Origin: Prionace glauca
Lineage: Eukaryota; Chordata; Chondrichthyes; Carcharhiniformes; Carcharhinidae
Length of the DNA: 64,000 nucleotides
Assembly (NCBI GenBank): GCA_037974335.1
Contig: CM075760.1
Location: 3,512,859 to 3,576,858 of the forward strand
Direction of reading: 5' to 3'
Every line of letters begins with the position of its first letter. Positions within the stretch are counted from its first letter, which is position 1. Below the pieces are notes generated by a model. It saw only the letters and a list, made by a program, of their open reading frames with translations, did not search any database and was not told where the DNA came from. This document shows positions 45,901 to 56,577 of the stretch, piece by piece. Made by a program: the position numbers and the translations under genes.

Positions 45901-48900
45901 AGGACAAAGGAAAAGAAAAACAAAAGCAGGATTAAATCGCACCTTTAATGTACAGAGTTATTGTCAACTGCAATCTAATGTGGTGAAAAGTAGTGAAAGC
46001 AAGTGACTTTCTAAAGTAAATTGGATAAGTGATACACTGTGGCATAGTGGTTGCAACTGCTGCCTCACAGCGCCAGGGACCCGCGTTCAATTCCAACCTT
46101 TGGTGATTGTATGAGATTGTATATTCTCCCCTGTCTGCATTGGTTTCCTCATGCTTCTCCTGTTTCTTCATACAGTTAAGCAATGAGCTGGTTAGGCGGA
46201 ATGGCTATATAAATTTCCCCACAGTGCCAGGGCAATTAGTGTGATAAATGCATTGGGTTATGGGGATCAGGCCTGAGTAGGATGCTCTGTCGAATAGATG
46301 GTGTAGACTCAAAGGATTGAATGGCATCGTTCTGCACTTTAGGGGTTCTATGGTTCTAAGAGCTTGGCGGGGTTGGACAGCAAGACAAATGGCAATGTAA
46401 GAACATTAAAAGCACAAGATCATAAGAACTAGCTGCAGGAATAGCACATTTGGCCCCTTCAGCCTCTCCCGCTATTCATGGCTGATCTTTTCGTGGACCC
46501 AGTTACCCGCCCATTCACCATACTCCTTAATTCCTTTCCTGTTCAAAACTCTAGCTCTTAATTTAAAACATTCAAATAGGTAGCCTGCTTCACTGGGCAG
46601 GGTATTCCACAGATTCATAACCCTCTGGCTCGTTAGAGGGGTCAGTTTTTGTTCAAAGTGTGCAAGAAGGTTTTTTGACTCAGTATGTAGATAGGCCGAC
46701 GAGAGGTGAGGCTATATTGGATTTGGTGCTCGGTAATGATCCAGACCAGGTGCTAGACTTGGAAGTTGTGTACAGTTTGGGGATAGTGACCACAATTCGA
46801 TTACGTTCACCTTAGTGATGGAAAGGGATAGGCATGAACCTCGGGTCAGTAGTTTCAGCTGGGGGAAGGGTAATTATGAGGCTATTAGGAGAGAATTAGG
46901 AAGCATTGGTTGGAATGGGAGATTACAGGGACTGGGAACATCCGAGATGTGGAGATTTTTCAAGGAGCAGCTATTGCGGGTCTGTGATAAGTATATCCCT
47001 GTCAGGCAAGGAGGATTTGGTAGGCCCAGGGAACCGTGGTGCACCAAAAAAGTTGATTCGTTGGTTAGGAAGAAAAAGGAGGCTTATGTTCGGATGAGGC
47101 TTGAGGGCTCAGGTAGTGCATTAGAAAGTTTTAGATTGGCTAGGAGGGAGTTGAAGAGGGAGTTAAGAAGGGCTAAAAGAGGACATGAGATGATTTTGGC
47201 TGATAGGATTAAGGAGAACCCTAAGGTGTTTTACAGGTATGTCAAGAACAGAAGGTTGGTTAGGACAAGATTAGGGCCAGTTACAGACAGTAGAGGGAAG
47301 TTGTGTGTGGAACTGGAGGAGATTGGAGAGGCGTTGAACCAATATTTCTCTTCGGTGTTCACGCAAGGAGACAGGAATGTAGCTGAGGAGGACACTGAGG
47401 TGCAGGGGTGTGAAATAGATAGTATTGCAGTTGATACGGGGGATGTGCTGGATATTTTAGAGGGATTGAAAATAGATAAGTCCCCTGGTCCAGATGGGAT
47501 TTACCCTAGGATTCTTTGGGAGGCAAGAGGGGTGATTGCGGAGCCTCTGGCTCTGATCTTCAGGTCGTCGTTAGTCTCTGGTATAGTACCAGAAGATTGG
47601 AGGACAGCAAATGTTGTCCCATTGTTTAAGAAGGGGAGAAGGGACTTCCCTGGGAATTATAGACTGGTGAGTCTTACTTCTGTGGTGGGTAAGGTTTTGG
47701 AAAGGATTATTAGAGACAGGATTTATAGTTATTTGGAAAGTAATGAGTTGATTAGAGACAGTCAGCATGGTTTTGTAGCGGGTAGGTCATGCCTTACTAA
47801 CCTTATCGAGTTCTTTGAGAAAGTGACAAAGAGGTGGATAGGGGTAAGGCAGTTGATGTGGTGTATATGGATTTTAGCAAGGCATTTGATAAGGTTCACC
47901 ATGGTAGGCTTCTGCAGAAAATGCAGATGTATGGGATTGGGGGTGATCTAGGTAATTGGATCAGGAATTGACTAGCAGATAGGAGACAGAGAGTGGCGGT
48001 TGATGGGAAATATTCGTCATGGAGTTCGGTTACAAGTGGTGTGCCTCAGGGATCTGTTTTGGGGCCACTGATGTTTGTAATTTTTATTAATGATCTGGAT
48101 GAGGGTATAGTTGGGTGGATTAGTAAGTTTGCTGATGACACCAAAGTCGGAGGTGTGGTAGATTGTGAGGAAGGGTGTCATAGTTTGCAGGATGACTTAG
48201 AAAGGTTGCAGAGCTGGGCTGAGAGGTGGCGGATGGAGTTTAATGTGGAGAAGTGTGAGGTAATTCATTTCGGTAGGAATAACAGATGTGTTGAGTATAG
48301 GGCTAATGGGAGGACTTTGAATAGTGTGGAGGAGCAGAGGGATCTAGGTGTATGTGTACATAGATCCCTGAAAGTTGGGAATCAAGTAGATAAGGTTGTT
48401 AAGAAGGCATACGGTGTCCTGGCGTTTATTGGTAGGGGGATTGAATTTAGGAGTCGCAGCGTCATGATGCAACTGTACACATCTCTGGTGCGGCCCCACT
48501 TGGAGTTTTGTGTGCAGTTCTGGTCCCCACATTACAGGAAGGATGTAGAGGCTTTGGAGAGGGTGCAGAGGAGGTTTACCAGGATGTTGCCTGGTATGGA
48601 GGGGAGATTCTATGAGGAGAGATTCAGAGATTTGGGGTTGTTTTCGCTGGAAAGAAGGCGGCTAAGAGGGGATCTCATTGAAACATATAAGATGATTAGA
48701 GGTTTAGACAGGGTAGATAGTGATAGCCTTTTTCCTAGGATGGAGAAAGCTAGCACGAGGGGGCACGATTTTAAATTAAGGGGGGGTAGTTATAGGACAG
48801 ATGTCAGGGGTAGGTTCTTTACCCAGAGGGTGGTGAGGGACTGGAATGCCCTGCCAGCTGCAGTTGTAAATGCACCTTGTTTGGGGGCGTTTAAGAGATC

Positions 48901-51900
48901 TGTGGATAGGTTTATGGATGAAAAGGGATTGGTTTAGGCTAGTGGGTCATTGTTTTGTAACTGGTCGGCGCAACATCGTGGGCCGAAGGGCCTGTTCTGC
49001 GCTGTAATGTTCTTCTTCTATACCTTTGGGTGAAGAAGTTCCTCCTCAACTCAGTCCTAAACCTGCTCGCCCTTATTTTGAGGCTATGTCCCATCTTTCA
49101 ATTTTCACCTGCCAATGGAAATAACATCCCTGCTTCTATGTTACTCATTCCTTCCTACTTTCATATGTTTCTGTAAGATCCCCACTCATTCATCGAAATT
49201 CTACTAACATAGAAACACAGAAACATAGAAAAACTGTAGCGCTATACAGGACCTTTGGCCCACAAAGTTGTGCCAAACATGCCCCTACCTGAGAGATTTC
49301 TAGGCTAACCTACAAACCCCTATCTTACTAAGTCCCATGTACTTGTCTAAAAGACTCTTAAAAAACCCTACCGAATCTACCTCCACCACCGTTGCCGGCA
49401 GCCCATTTTACACACCCACCATCCTCTGAGTGAAAAACTTACCCCTGACATCTCTTCTGTACCCACTCCCCAGCACCTTAAACCTGTGTCCTCTTGTGGC
49501 AACCATTTCAGCCCTGGGAAAAAGCCTCTGAGAATCCACTCGATCAATACCTCCCAAAATCTTAGACACCTCTATCAGGTCACCCCTCATCCTTCGTCTC
49601 TCCAAGGAGAAAAGGCCCAGCTCCCTCAACCTATCCTCATAAGGCATGCTCCCCAGTCCAGGCCACATCCTTGTAAATCTCCTCTGCACCCTTTCTATGG
49701 CTTCCACATCTTTCCTGTAATGAGACGACCAGACTGAGCACAGTATTCCAAGTGGGGTCTCACCAGGGTCCTAAATAGCTGCAACATTATCTATCTCTTG
49801 ACTCCTAAACTCAATTCCTCGATTGATGAAGGCCAGTACACCATATGCCTTCTTAACCACAGCTTCAAACTGCGCAGCTGCTTTGAGCATCCTATGAACT
49901 CCAACCCCAAGTTCCTTCTGATCTTGCACGCTGCCAAGAGTCCTACCATTAATATTATATTCTGCCATCCTATTTGATCTGCCAAAGTGAAGCACTTCAC
50001 ACTTGTCTGGGTTGCCGGAGTTGAGGGGGTTGTGCTATGAGGAGAGGCTGAATAAACCAGGCTTGTACTCGTTAGAGTTTAGAAGAATGAGGGGAGATCT
50101 CATTGAGACGTATAAGATGATGAATGGGATGGATAGGATAGAGGTGGGGGGACTCTTCCCTCTAAGAAAGGATAATAGGACTAGGGGGCACAGCCTCAAG
50201 ATAAAAGGTTTAGAACGGAGTTGAGGAGGAACTTCTTCACTCAAAGGGTGGTGAATCTCTGGAATTCTCTGCCCGTTGAGGTGGTGGAGGCTGCCTCGCT
50301 AAATATTTTTAAGACGCGGGTTGATGGGTTTTTGGTAAGAGAGGGGATTAGGGGTTATGGGGAGAGGGCGGGAATGTGGAACTGAGCCACTAGAGATCAG
50401 CCATGATCTTATTGAATGGCGGGGCAGGCTCGAAGGGCTAGATGGCCTACTCCTGCTCCTATTTCTTATATTCGTATGTTCTTATGAACTCCATCTGCCA
50501 CCTCTCTGCCCAGTCTTGCATCCTATCACTGTCTCGCTGCAACTTCTGACATCCCTCCACACTATCCACAACACCGCCAACCTTTGTATCATCAGCAAAC
50601 TTACCGCCGCAGCCCACCAGTAAGTATAGTCCCAGACTACTTAAGCTGCCCTCCGAAGCCAATATGCTCAACTCTGGAAGCAACCAAGTGAATTGCCTCT
50701 GCACAGCGTCCACTGCTAGTGTATCCTTTCTCAAGTAAGGAGAACAGAAGCTTTCACCATACTCCAGGTTTGGCCACATCGACATCTTATGCAGTTACAA
50801 AATAACCTCCCTGCTTTTAAACTCTATTCTTCTAGCAATGAAGGACAAAATTCCGTTTGCCTTCTTAATTACCTGCTGCACTTGTAGGGCTACCTTTTGC
50901 GATTCATGCACAAGGACACCCAGATCCCTCCATAAGGTGCTGATATTTATTAGTTGATCTAACAAAGCACAGACATGGATTAGTTAAATGAAGCAAGAGA
51001 ATTTGAGTGAGGGAACAAAGTTATCTTATTGTATACAGGGCCCTGATGAGACCATATCTTGAGTATTGTGTGCAGTTTTGGTCTCTTGGTCCAAAGGAGG
51101 ACATTTTTGCTACTATGGGAGTCCTGCAAAGATGCACCAGACTGATTCCTGCAATGGCAGGACTGACATATGAAGAGATCGCTGGAATTGAGAAGAATGA
51201 GAGGGGATCTCATAGAAAGACATAAAACCCTGATGGAACTGGATGTGCTAGATGCACAAAGAATTTTCCCCATGTTGCGAAGTTCAGAACACGGGGCTAC
51301 AGTCTAAGAAAAAGGGGTAAGTCATTCAGGACTGAGATGGAGAAAAACTTCTTCACTCAGAGAGTTGTGAACCTATTGAATTTTCTACCACAGAAAGCTG
51401 TTAGGGCCAGTTCGTTCGATATCTTCAAGAGAGAGCCGGATGTGACCCTTCTGGCTAAATGGGCCAAGGGTCATGCAGAGAAAGCAGGAGTGGGATACTG
51501 AAAGTGCATGATCATATTGATGAGTTGTGTTGTCTGGAAGGGCTGAATGGCCTACTGCAGTGTCAGTGCTCAGTTCATAGCTCAAGCCACATTGTTACTG
51601 AGCAATAGTTCTTAAGCATTGTGTCTGGCAAGGTAGACCATTTCCAGCTGTGCACTAAAGGATGCTTCGTGGGAGATCATGAAGTGATAGTGATGCGTCT
51701 TACAGTGAGCCAATCACATTACGAGGGGCGTCTGAAACATCTGTATTTCCCAACAGTGGTACCAAAATTCTTTCCCCAAAGCATCACATTATTGGCCATT
51801 GTCAGAATTAAGTTGTGGCGAGCTGCAATGGCAGAATGGCACGCCATTAACTGAGTTCTCAACAATTGCATTTTATATCTCAAAATTTCACAGATTTCTT

Positions 51901-53399
51901 TAACACAAATTCCATTTACCACACAATATCATATGTTAAAGTTAATCGTGACATAATCGTTTCCTCCAGACTACCATGTTCGATTGCCTTCAATTTTCTT
52001 TCTTGATGCCAACTTCAGGGCACTGCGAATTCAGGTCCTGTTAGCACGTTACGGTTTCTCTAGATACTCATTTTGCTTACTCAGTAAACGTGTATCAAAC
52101 GGATACACATCCATTTAAGAAATAGAGCGGCATGGTGGCACAATGGTTAGCACTGCTGCTTCACAGCACCAGGGATTGGGTTCGATTTCTGGTTCGGTTC
52201 ATTCTCTGTGTGGGGTTTGTTCAGCCCCCCGTGTCTGCGTTGGTTTGCTCCAGTTTACTCCGCAGTCTGAAAGATGTGCTGGTTAGGTGCACTGACTGGA
52301 ACAGGCGCTGGAGTGTGGCGACAAGGAGAATTTCACAGTAACTTCATTGCAATGATAATGTAAGCCTTACTTGTGACTAATAAATACACTCTTGAAAGCT
52401 TGAAAATATTGTACCAAAACAAACTGACAGAAAACTATGGATGGCATTATAATATGCAACTTTTTCCTCTATTTTGCAGTTAACATCATCGCAATTGTGA
52501 CTCTGACCCGCGGAGGTTGTGGTCTCTCCAGATGTGTCACTCGATACCTATTGTCCATGGCAGTGACGGATCTGCTGGTTATCATCACTGCCGTGATAAT
52601 GAATAGGATAGGTGGTATTTATTTCAAGGACAGCTTCCTGTCCATGACATTAGCATGCACGATCAGCACTGTACTTATTTATTCCTCTAGAGATTCTTCC
52701 GTCTGGTTAACGGTCGCTTTCACCTTTGATCGATTTGTGGCCATTTGTTGCCAGGAACTGAAAACAAAATACTGCACCGAGCAAACAGCAGCCGCGGTTA
52801 TATCAACAGTCTGTATCCTCAGCTGTTTGAAAAATATCCCCTTCGGCCTCACTTATGAGCCTTTGTACACAGTCAATAACGTGGCCTGGTACTGCAACCA
52901 GAAACCTGTATTTTATGCTTCACCTCTGTGGACAGCGTTTGACTGGTTTGATAGACTTTTAACCCCATGCGTCCCGGTATCCCTCATCATATTGCTCAAT
53001 GTCCTTACTGTCAGACACATTCTAGTGGCGAGTAGAGCCCGCAAAAAACTCCGAGGCCAAAACAATGCGGAGAATCAGCGAGATCCAGAGATGGAAAGTC
53101 GAAAGAAATGCATTGTTTTACTGTTCTCGATTTCTGGTAGTTTTGTCCTTCTGTGGTTAACCTACGTTATCAATTTCTTGTCTGTTCGAATAACAAAAAC
53201 AAACTACTTCACTGGTTTCAACTTCAATAGCCCAAAGTTTATTCTGCAGGAAAGTGGAAACATGCTTCAACTACTGAGCTGCTGCACGAACACATTTATT
53301 TATACAGTGACTCAGAGGAAATTCAGACAGCAGTTATGGGACACTCTGAAATATCCACTGAAACTAATTCCCAAGTTCAACAGTGAAACAACCAACTGA
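42956..53399 (+). CDS. GPR139-like rhodopsin-family G protein-coupled receptor (receptor 2)
   Basis: Two exons: exon 1 at 42956-43025 (70 nt, MHSPANGPLYAIYYPVLAAI..., GTGAGA donor, phase 1) and exon 2 at 52480-53399 (TTTTGCAG acceptor). They give 329 residues ending ETTN and a TGA. The intron is 9,454 bp of mostly repeats. Visible features: TM1 (about 10-33), TM2 AVTDLLVI (Asp54), Cys83, TM3 ending DRF (107-109), third loop with RARKKLR, TM6 SFVLLWLTYVI, TM7 with NTFIY at 294-298 where receptor 1 has NPFIY. Residue spacing to position 110 is identical to receptor 1. A possible ATTAAA poly(A) signal lies at 53489-53494, just before an L2 insertion. GPR139/GPR142-type class; ligand unknown. The frame is intact, so it is probably functional despite the altered TM7 motif. 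A Met at 52437 opens a longer frame but lies in the intron. Confidence 0.88.
43086..43152. repeat. TA-rich microsatellite in intron 1 of receptor 2
   Basis: Alternating TA with scattered G and C (about 65 bp), starting 60 bp after the exon 1 splice donor. Confidence 0.9.
43540..43863 (+). mobile_element. V-SINE-type SINE, type A tail
   Basis: Head 'gtggttccacagtggttagc', central segment 43620-43695, 'gattggccgtgctatatt', tail 'ggcctccttctgcactgtcg' and 'attctatgattccgtgatt'. Confidence 0.85.
44239..44557 (-). mobile_element. V-SINE-type SINE, type A tail, minus strand
   Basis: Tail 'catagaatccctacagtgcag', central segment 44400-44475, head ending 'cactgtgccaccatgccaccc'. Confidence 0.87.
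44558..45007. other. Intron sequence, nothing recognised
   Basis: Part of intron 1 of receptor 2; AT-rich, no readable domain. Confidence 0.5.
45008..45360 (+). mobile_element. V-SINE-type SINE, decayed
   Basis: Head 'gggcggcacggtgccacaat', central segment 45090-45170, then a diverged 3' half ('agtgtggggttagagggatg') fading by 45350. Confidence 0.75.
45376..45665 (-). mobile_element. CR1 LINE 3' end, minus strand
   Basis: 'acataagaaataggagcagg', 'cgagcctgccccgccattca', then 'tgagtgaagaagttcctcct'. Same subfamily as 61700-62394; truncated at 45665. Confidence 0.82.
46030..46362 (+). mobile_element. V-SINE-type SINE, diverged
   Basis: Head 'cactgtggcatagtggttgc', box B-like 'gcgttcaattcc', central segment 46110-46170, tail 'tctgcactttaggggttcta'. 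Confidence 0.78.
46382..46632 (-). mobile_element. Old CR1 3' part, minus strand (left piece)
   Basis: 'gaacattaaaagcacaagat', 'ttcatggctgatcttttcgt' and 'ccacagattcataaccctct' belong to a CR1 3' region that stops where the next element begins and resumes at 49019 ('ctttgggtgaagaagttcct'). Confidence 0.65.
46633..49018 (+). mobile_element. Longest CR1 LINE in the window, 5'-truncated, nearly intact ORF2 part
   Basis: About 2.4 kb. Frames 46815-47951 and 47993-48937 hold the ORF2 linker and reverse transcriptase. Motifs in order: SPGPDGIYPRIL (47480s), LTSVVGKVLERI, QHGFVAGRSCLTNL, SGVPQGSVLGPLMFVIFIN (48035-48090), SKFADDTKVGG (48120-48155, catalytic ADD), FGRNNRC, then the C-terminal region to FMDEKGLV and stop at 48935-48937. 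Disabling changes: a frame slip near 47835 (DVVYMDFSKAF becomes out of frame) and a TGA where related copies have Trp (about 47969). It ends with a short TGTTCTTCTTCTA tail. Endonuclease is missing, so it cannot move on its own. Inserted into an older CR1 in opposite orientation. Confidence 0.92.
49019..49198 (-). mobile_element. Old CR1 3' part, minus strand (right piece)
   Basis: Continuation of 46382-46632 after the inserted CR1 ('tgaagaagttcctcctcaac', 'ccttattttgaggctatgtc'). Confidence 0.6.
49200..50012 (-). mobile_element. CR1 LINE 3' end, minus strand (interrupted)
   Basis: Tail-side 'acatagaaacacagaaacat', then the ORF2 C-terminus (MEAIERVQRRFTRMWPGLGS, 49707-49640, and the upstream FGRSNRMAEYNINGRTLGSV near 49990-49930). 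Stopped by an inserted plus-strand CR1 at 50013 and resumed at 50487-50612 ('aactccatctgccacctctc'). Confidence 0.82.
50013..50486 (+). mobile_element. CR1 LINE 3' end inserted in another CR1
   Basis: 'ttgagggggttgtgctatga' through RRMRGDLIETYKMMNGM (50070-50125) to 'tcctatttcttatattcgta' and TGTTCTTATG. Subfamily of 61700-62394. Confidence 0.85.
50487..50612 (-). mobile_element. CR1 LINE, continuation after the insertion, minus strand
   Basis: Resumes exactly where 50012 stopped (segment encoding the FADDTKVGGVVDSVEGCQKL region on the minus strand). Confidence 0.78.
50613..50960 (-). mobile_element. Older CR1 fragment, minus strand
   Basis: 'aatatgctcaactctggaag', 'tcctttctcaagtaaggaga', 'cttcttaattacctgctgca' correspond to LPEL, LRKD and the VIKKANG segment of CR1 ORF2. 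Decayed. Confidence 0.6.
51005..51600 (+). mobile_element. Older CR1 3' end
   Basis: Frame 51007-51190 reads LIVYRALMRPYLEYCVQFWS, then decayed ORF2 end and 'ggctgaatggcctactgcag'. A second piece of the same kind as 40812-41115. Confidence 0.68.
51601..52125. other. Intron sequence, nothing recognised
   Basis: Last part of the receptor 2 intron before the SINE at 52126. No domain on either strand. Confidence 0.5.
52126..52395 (+). mobile_element. V-SINE-type SINE, type B tail, 85 bp before exon 2 of receptor 2
   Basis: Head 'gcggcatggtggcacaatgg', shortened central segment, tail 'cttcattgcaatgataatgt' and 'acttgtgactaataaataca'. Confidence 0.83.
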
Positions 53400-54273
53400 A
53401 ACGCACAATTTCAAATAATTGCCAACCTTGTGCTCTTGTTTGTCCACTCTTCATAGCTGTCTCAGTTTGTCACCACTATACTGCCCTGATTAAAGCGGTA
53501 AATTGGCCTTCATTTCCCACTGATCGGTCATTTGATTTGATTTAATTTATTATTGCTTCATGTGTTAGCGTACACTGAAAAGTATTGTTTCTTGTGCACT
53601 ATACAGACAAAGCATACCATGCATGAAAGAAAAGGATAGAGTGCAGATTTTGGCTTTCCAGTCATAGCAAGAGTGCAGACAAAGATGAGCTTACTGCAAA
53701 GTATGACCATTCAAGAGTCACAATGAGAAGTCTCACAACACCAGGTTAAAGTCCAACAGGTTTAGTGCACGAGCTTTTGGAGCACTGCCCCTTCATCAGG
53801 TGAGTGGGAGTTTGGCTCACAAACAGGGCATATATAGACACAAACTCAATTACAAGATAATGGTTGGAATGCGAGTTTACAAAGGTTATCAAGTTTTTAC
53901 AGTTGCAAACAATGTGAGTGGAGAGAGGGCCAAGTACAGGGTAAAGAGGTATAAATTGTCTCAAGCCAGGACAGTTAGTGAGATTTTGCAAGCCTCAGGC
54001 AAGTCGTGGTGTTGCAAATAGTCTGAAATGAAAACAAGATCCCGAGTGAGGCAATCCTCATGTATGTGGAACTTGACTATCAGTTTCTGCTCAGTGACTC
54101 TGCGTTGTCGTGTGTCTTGAAGTTCTCAAGACACGACAATGTGGAAGTCTTCAAGACACATGACAATGCAGAACCACCAAGCAGAAACTGATAGCCAAGT
54201 TCCGCACAAATGACGAGGGCCTAAACTTGGATCTTGCGTTCATGTCACGTTTGATGTCATGTCATGTCATGTT

Positions 54274-55412
54274 CACGTTTGATAAGGTTCACCATGGTAG
54301 GCTTCTGCAGAAAATGCAGATGTATGGGATTGAGGGTAATCTAGGAAATTGGATCAGGAGTTGGCTAGCAGATAGGAGACAGAGGGTGGTGGTTGATGGT
54401 AAATATTCGTCATGGAGTTCGGTTACGAGTGGTGTGCCTCAGGGATCTGTTTTGGGGCCACTGCTGTTTGTAATTTTTATTAATGATTTGGATGAGGGTA
54501 TAGTTGGGTGGATTAGTAAGTTTGCTGATGACACCAAAGTCGGAGGTGTAGTAGATTGTGAGGAAGGGTGTCATAGTTTGCAGGGTGACTTAGAAAGGTT
54601 GCAGAGCTGGGCTGCGAGGTGGCGGATGGAGTTTAATATGGAGAAGTGTGAGGTAATTGATTTCGGTAGGAATAACAGGTGTGTTGAGTATAGGGCTAAC
54701 GGGAGGACTTTGAATAGTGTGGAGGAGCAGAGGGATCTAGGTGTATGTGTACATAGATCCCTGAAAGTTGGGAATCAAGTAGATAAGGTTGTTAAGAAGG
54801 CATACGGTGTCTTGGCGTTTATTGGTAGGGGGATTGAATTTAAGAGTCGCAGCATCATGATGCAACTGTACACAACTCTGGTGCGGCCGCACTTGGAGTT
54901 TTGTGTGCAGTTCTGGTCCCCACATTACAGGAAGGATGTGGAGGCTTTGGAGAGGGTGCAGAGGAGGTTTACCAGGATGTTGCCTGGTATGGAGGGGAGA
55001 TCCTATGAGGAGAGACTGAGAGATTTGGGGTTGTTTTCGCTGGAAAAAAGGCGGCTAAGAGGGGACCTCATTGAAACATATTAGAGGTTTAGACAGGGTA
55101 GATAGTGATAGCCTTTTTCCTAGGATGGAGAAAGCTAGCACAAGGGGGCACGACTTTAAATTAAGGGGGGGGTAGTTATAGGACTGATGTCAGGGGTAGG
55201 TTCTTTACCCAGAGGGTGCTGAGGGACTGGAATGCCCTGCCAGCTGCAGTTGTAAATGTGCCTAGTTTGGGGGCGTTTAAGAGATCTGTGGATAGATTTA
55301 TGGACGAAAAGGGATTGGTTTAGGCTAATGGGTCATTGTTTTGTAACTGGTCGGCGCAACATCGTGGGCCGAAGGGCCTGTTCTGCGCTGTAATGTTCTA
55401 TGTTCTATGTCA
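54274..55412 (+). mobile_element. CR1 LINE, 5'-truncated, inside the Penelope-like element
   Basis: Starts within RT (FDKVHHGRLLQKMQMYGI), contains SGVPQGSVLGPLLFVIFIN and SKFADDTKVGG, and is open to 55084. A short deletion after LIETY shifts the frame before RGLDRVDSD. It ends TGTTCTATGTTCT, followed by the target word ATGTCAC that also precedes the insertion (54241-54248 region). By eye it is very close to the 46.6-49.0 kb copy, with a Trp codon where that copy has TGA. Confidence 0.92.
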
Positions 55413-55646
55413 CACTATCTGTAGCCCCAACATTTGCCTGGGCTTGCAAAATCTCACTAACTGTCCTGGCTTGAGACAATTTAGGCTTCTTTACTCTATG
55501 CTTGGTCTTCTCTCCACTTGCATTGTCTGTACCTGTAAAGACTTGATAACATTTTAAGACTCGCATTCCAACCATAAACTTGCAATTGAGTTTTTGTCTA
55601 TATACGCCCTGTTTGTGAATCCAACTCTACCCCCACTACCACGCAC

Positions 55647-55668
55647 CCCCCCCCCCCCCCCCCCCGCC
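55647..55668. repeat. Poly-C run
   Basis: About 18-20 consecutive C within the right arm of the Penelope-like element; assembly of its length may be unreliable. Confidence 0.9.
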
Positions 55669-56371
55669 AACTCACCTGATGAAGGGGAAGTGCTCCAAAA
55701 GACTGTGCTACCAAATATACCTGCTGGTCTTTAACCTGGTGTTGTGAGACTTCTTACTGTGCCTACCCCAGTCCAGCGTCTGCTTCTCCATATCATTCAA
55801 TGGTCTGATGGCAGCGGGGAGAAGCTGTTTTTGAGTTGGCGCGTGTCCTTAGACTGTTGTATCCTTTTTCCAATGGAAGAGATTCGAAGATAGTATGTCT
55901 GTGGTGCGTGGTGTAATTGATTATGTTGGCTGCTTTTCTGAGGCAGCGGGAACTGCAGACAGTGTCAATGGATGGGAGGTTTGTTTGAATGATGGACTGT
56001 GCTTCATTCACGATACTTTGTAATTTGTTGCAGTCTTGGACTGAGCAGTAGCCATACCAAGCTGTGATACAACCAGGAAGATTACTTTCTATGGTGCATC
56101 TACGGGGGCTAGTGAGATTTGCAGCAGACAAGCCAAATTTTCTCAGTCTCCTGAGAAAGTGGGGCATTTGCTGGTGTTGCTGACTCATTTAGTTAAATAA
56201 GTAAGGTAAAACGATTTTTTGGAATAGCTTGGTTATTGTTATGGAAGCTGTGATATTGCATCGTAGAACGGTTGTGAGTTCTGACCTCACAAGAGGCTGA
56301 TATTCCGTGCTATCGGAGAGTTGTATCATTAGGAGCTCTCTGAGGTCAGTTCTCACTCTCAATTGAAAGCT

Positions 56372-56577
56372 ATGATGTGAAGATGCTGGCTTTGGACTGG
56401 GCTAGATACAGTAAGAAGTCTCACATCATCGGTTTAAAGTCCAGCAGATTTATTTGGTAGCACAAGCTTTCGGAGCGCTGCCCCATTCATTTGATGAAGT
56501 GGGGAGAGCTCCAAAAGTTCGTGCTACAAAATAAACCTGTTCGACTTTAACCTGGTTTTCTGAGACTTTTTACTGGG
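56372..56577 (+). mobile_element. Palindromic Penelope-like element
   Basis: 'gatgtgaagatgctggcttt' head, then 'aagaagtctcacatcatcgg' matched by an inverted right arm 'aacctggttttctgagactt'. Short duplicates TTGAAAGCT (56363-56371) and TTGGAAGCT (56578-56586) flank it. Confidence 0.72.

Larger units (their letters stand above)
53719..55793 (+). mobile_element. Penelope-like element with inverted ends, split by a CR1
   Basis: The left part (53719-54273) runs from 'gaagtctcacaacaccaggt' through 'ccccttcatcaggtgagtgg' and an inverted internal repeat near 54085-54215, which encodes on the plus strand QKLIAKFRT-like sequence of the Penelope GIY-YIG side. The right part (55413-55793) is the inverse of the left and ends in the complement of 'gatgccggcgttggac'. 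Flanking target words are CATTCAA-like on both sides. No intact frame. Family assignment rests on recalled similarity to vertebrate Penelope-like elements. Confidence 0.7.
53531..56190 (-). mobile_element. L2 LINE split by a nested insertion
   Basis: L2 tail at left (TTTGATTTGATTTAA, 53531) runs to about 53718 and continues at 55794-56190. There the minus-strand frame 56188-55793 reads AWYGYCSVQDCNKLQSIVNEA and later FESLPLEKGYNSLRTRANS (L2 ORF2 C-terminus). The two halves join logically ('accattcaagagtc' / 'attcaatggtctgatgg'). Everything between is later insertion. It starts 131 bp after the receptor 2 stop codon. Confidence 0.85.

Noticed and set aside
52437-52479. Met at 52437 as the start of receptor 2
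   Set aside because: The sequence before 52480 is a pyrimidine tract and acceptor. Without exon 1 the first membrane segment would lack its normal start, and the matching exon 1 is at 42956.
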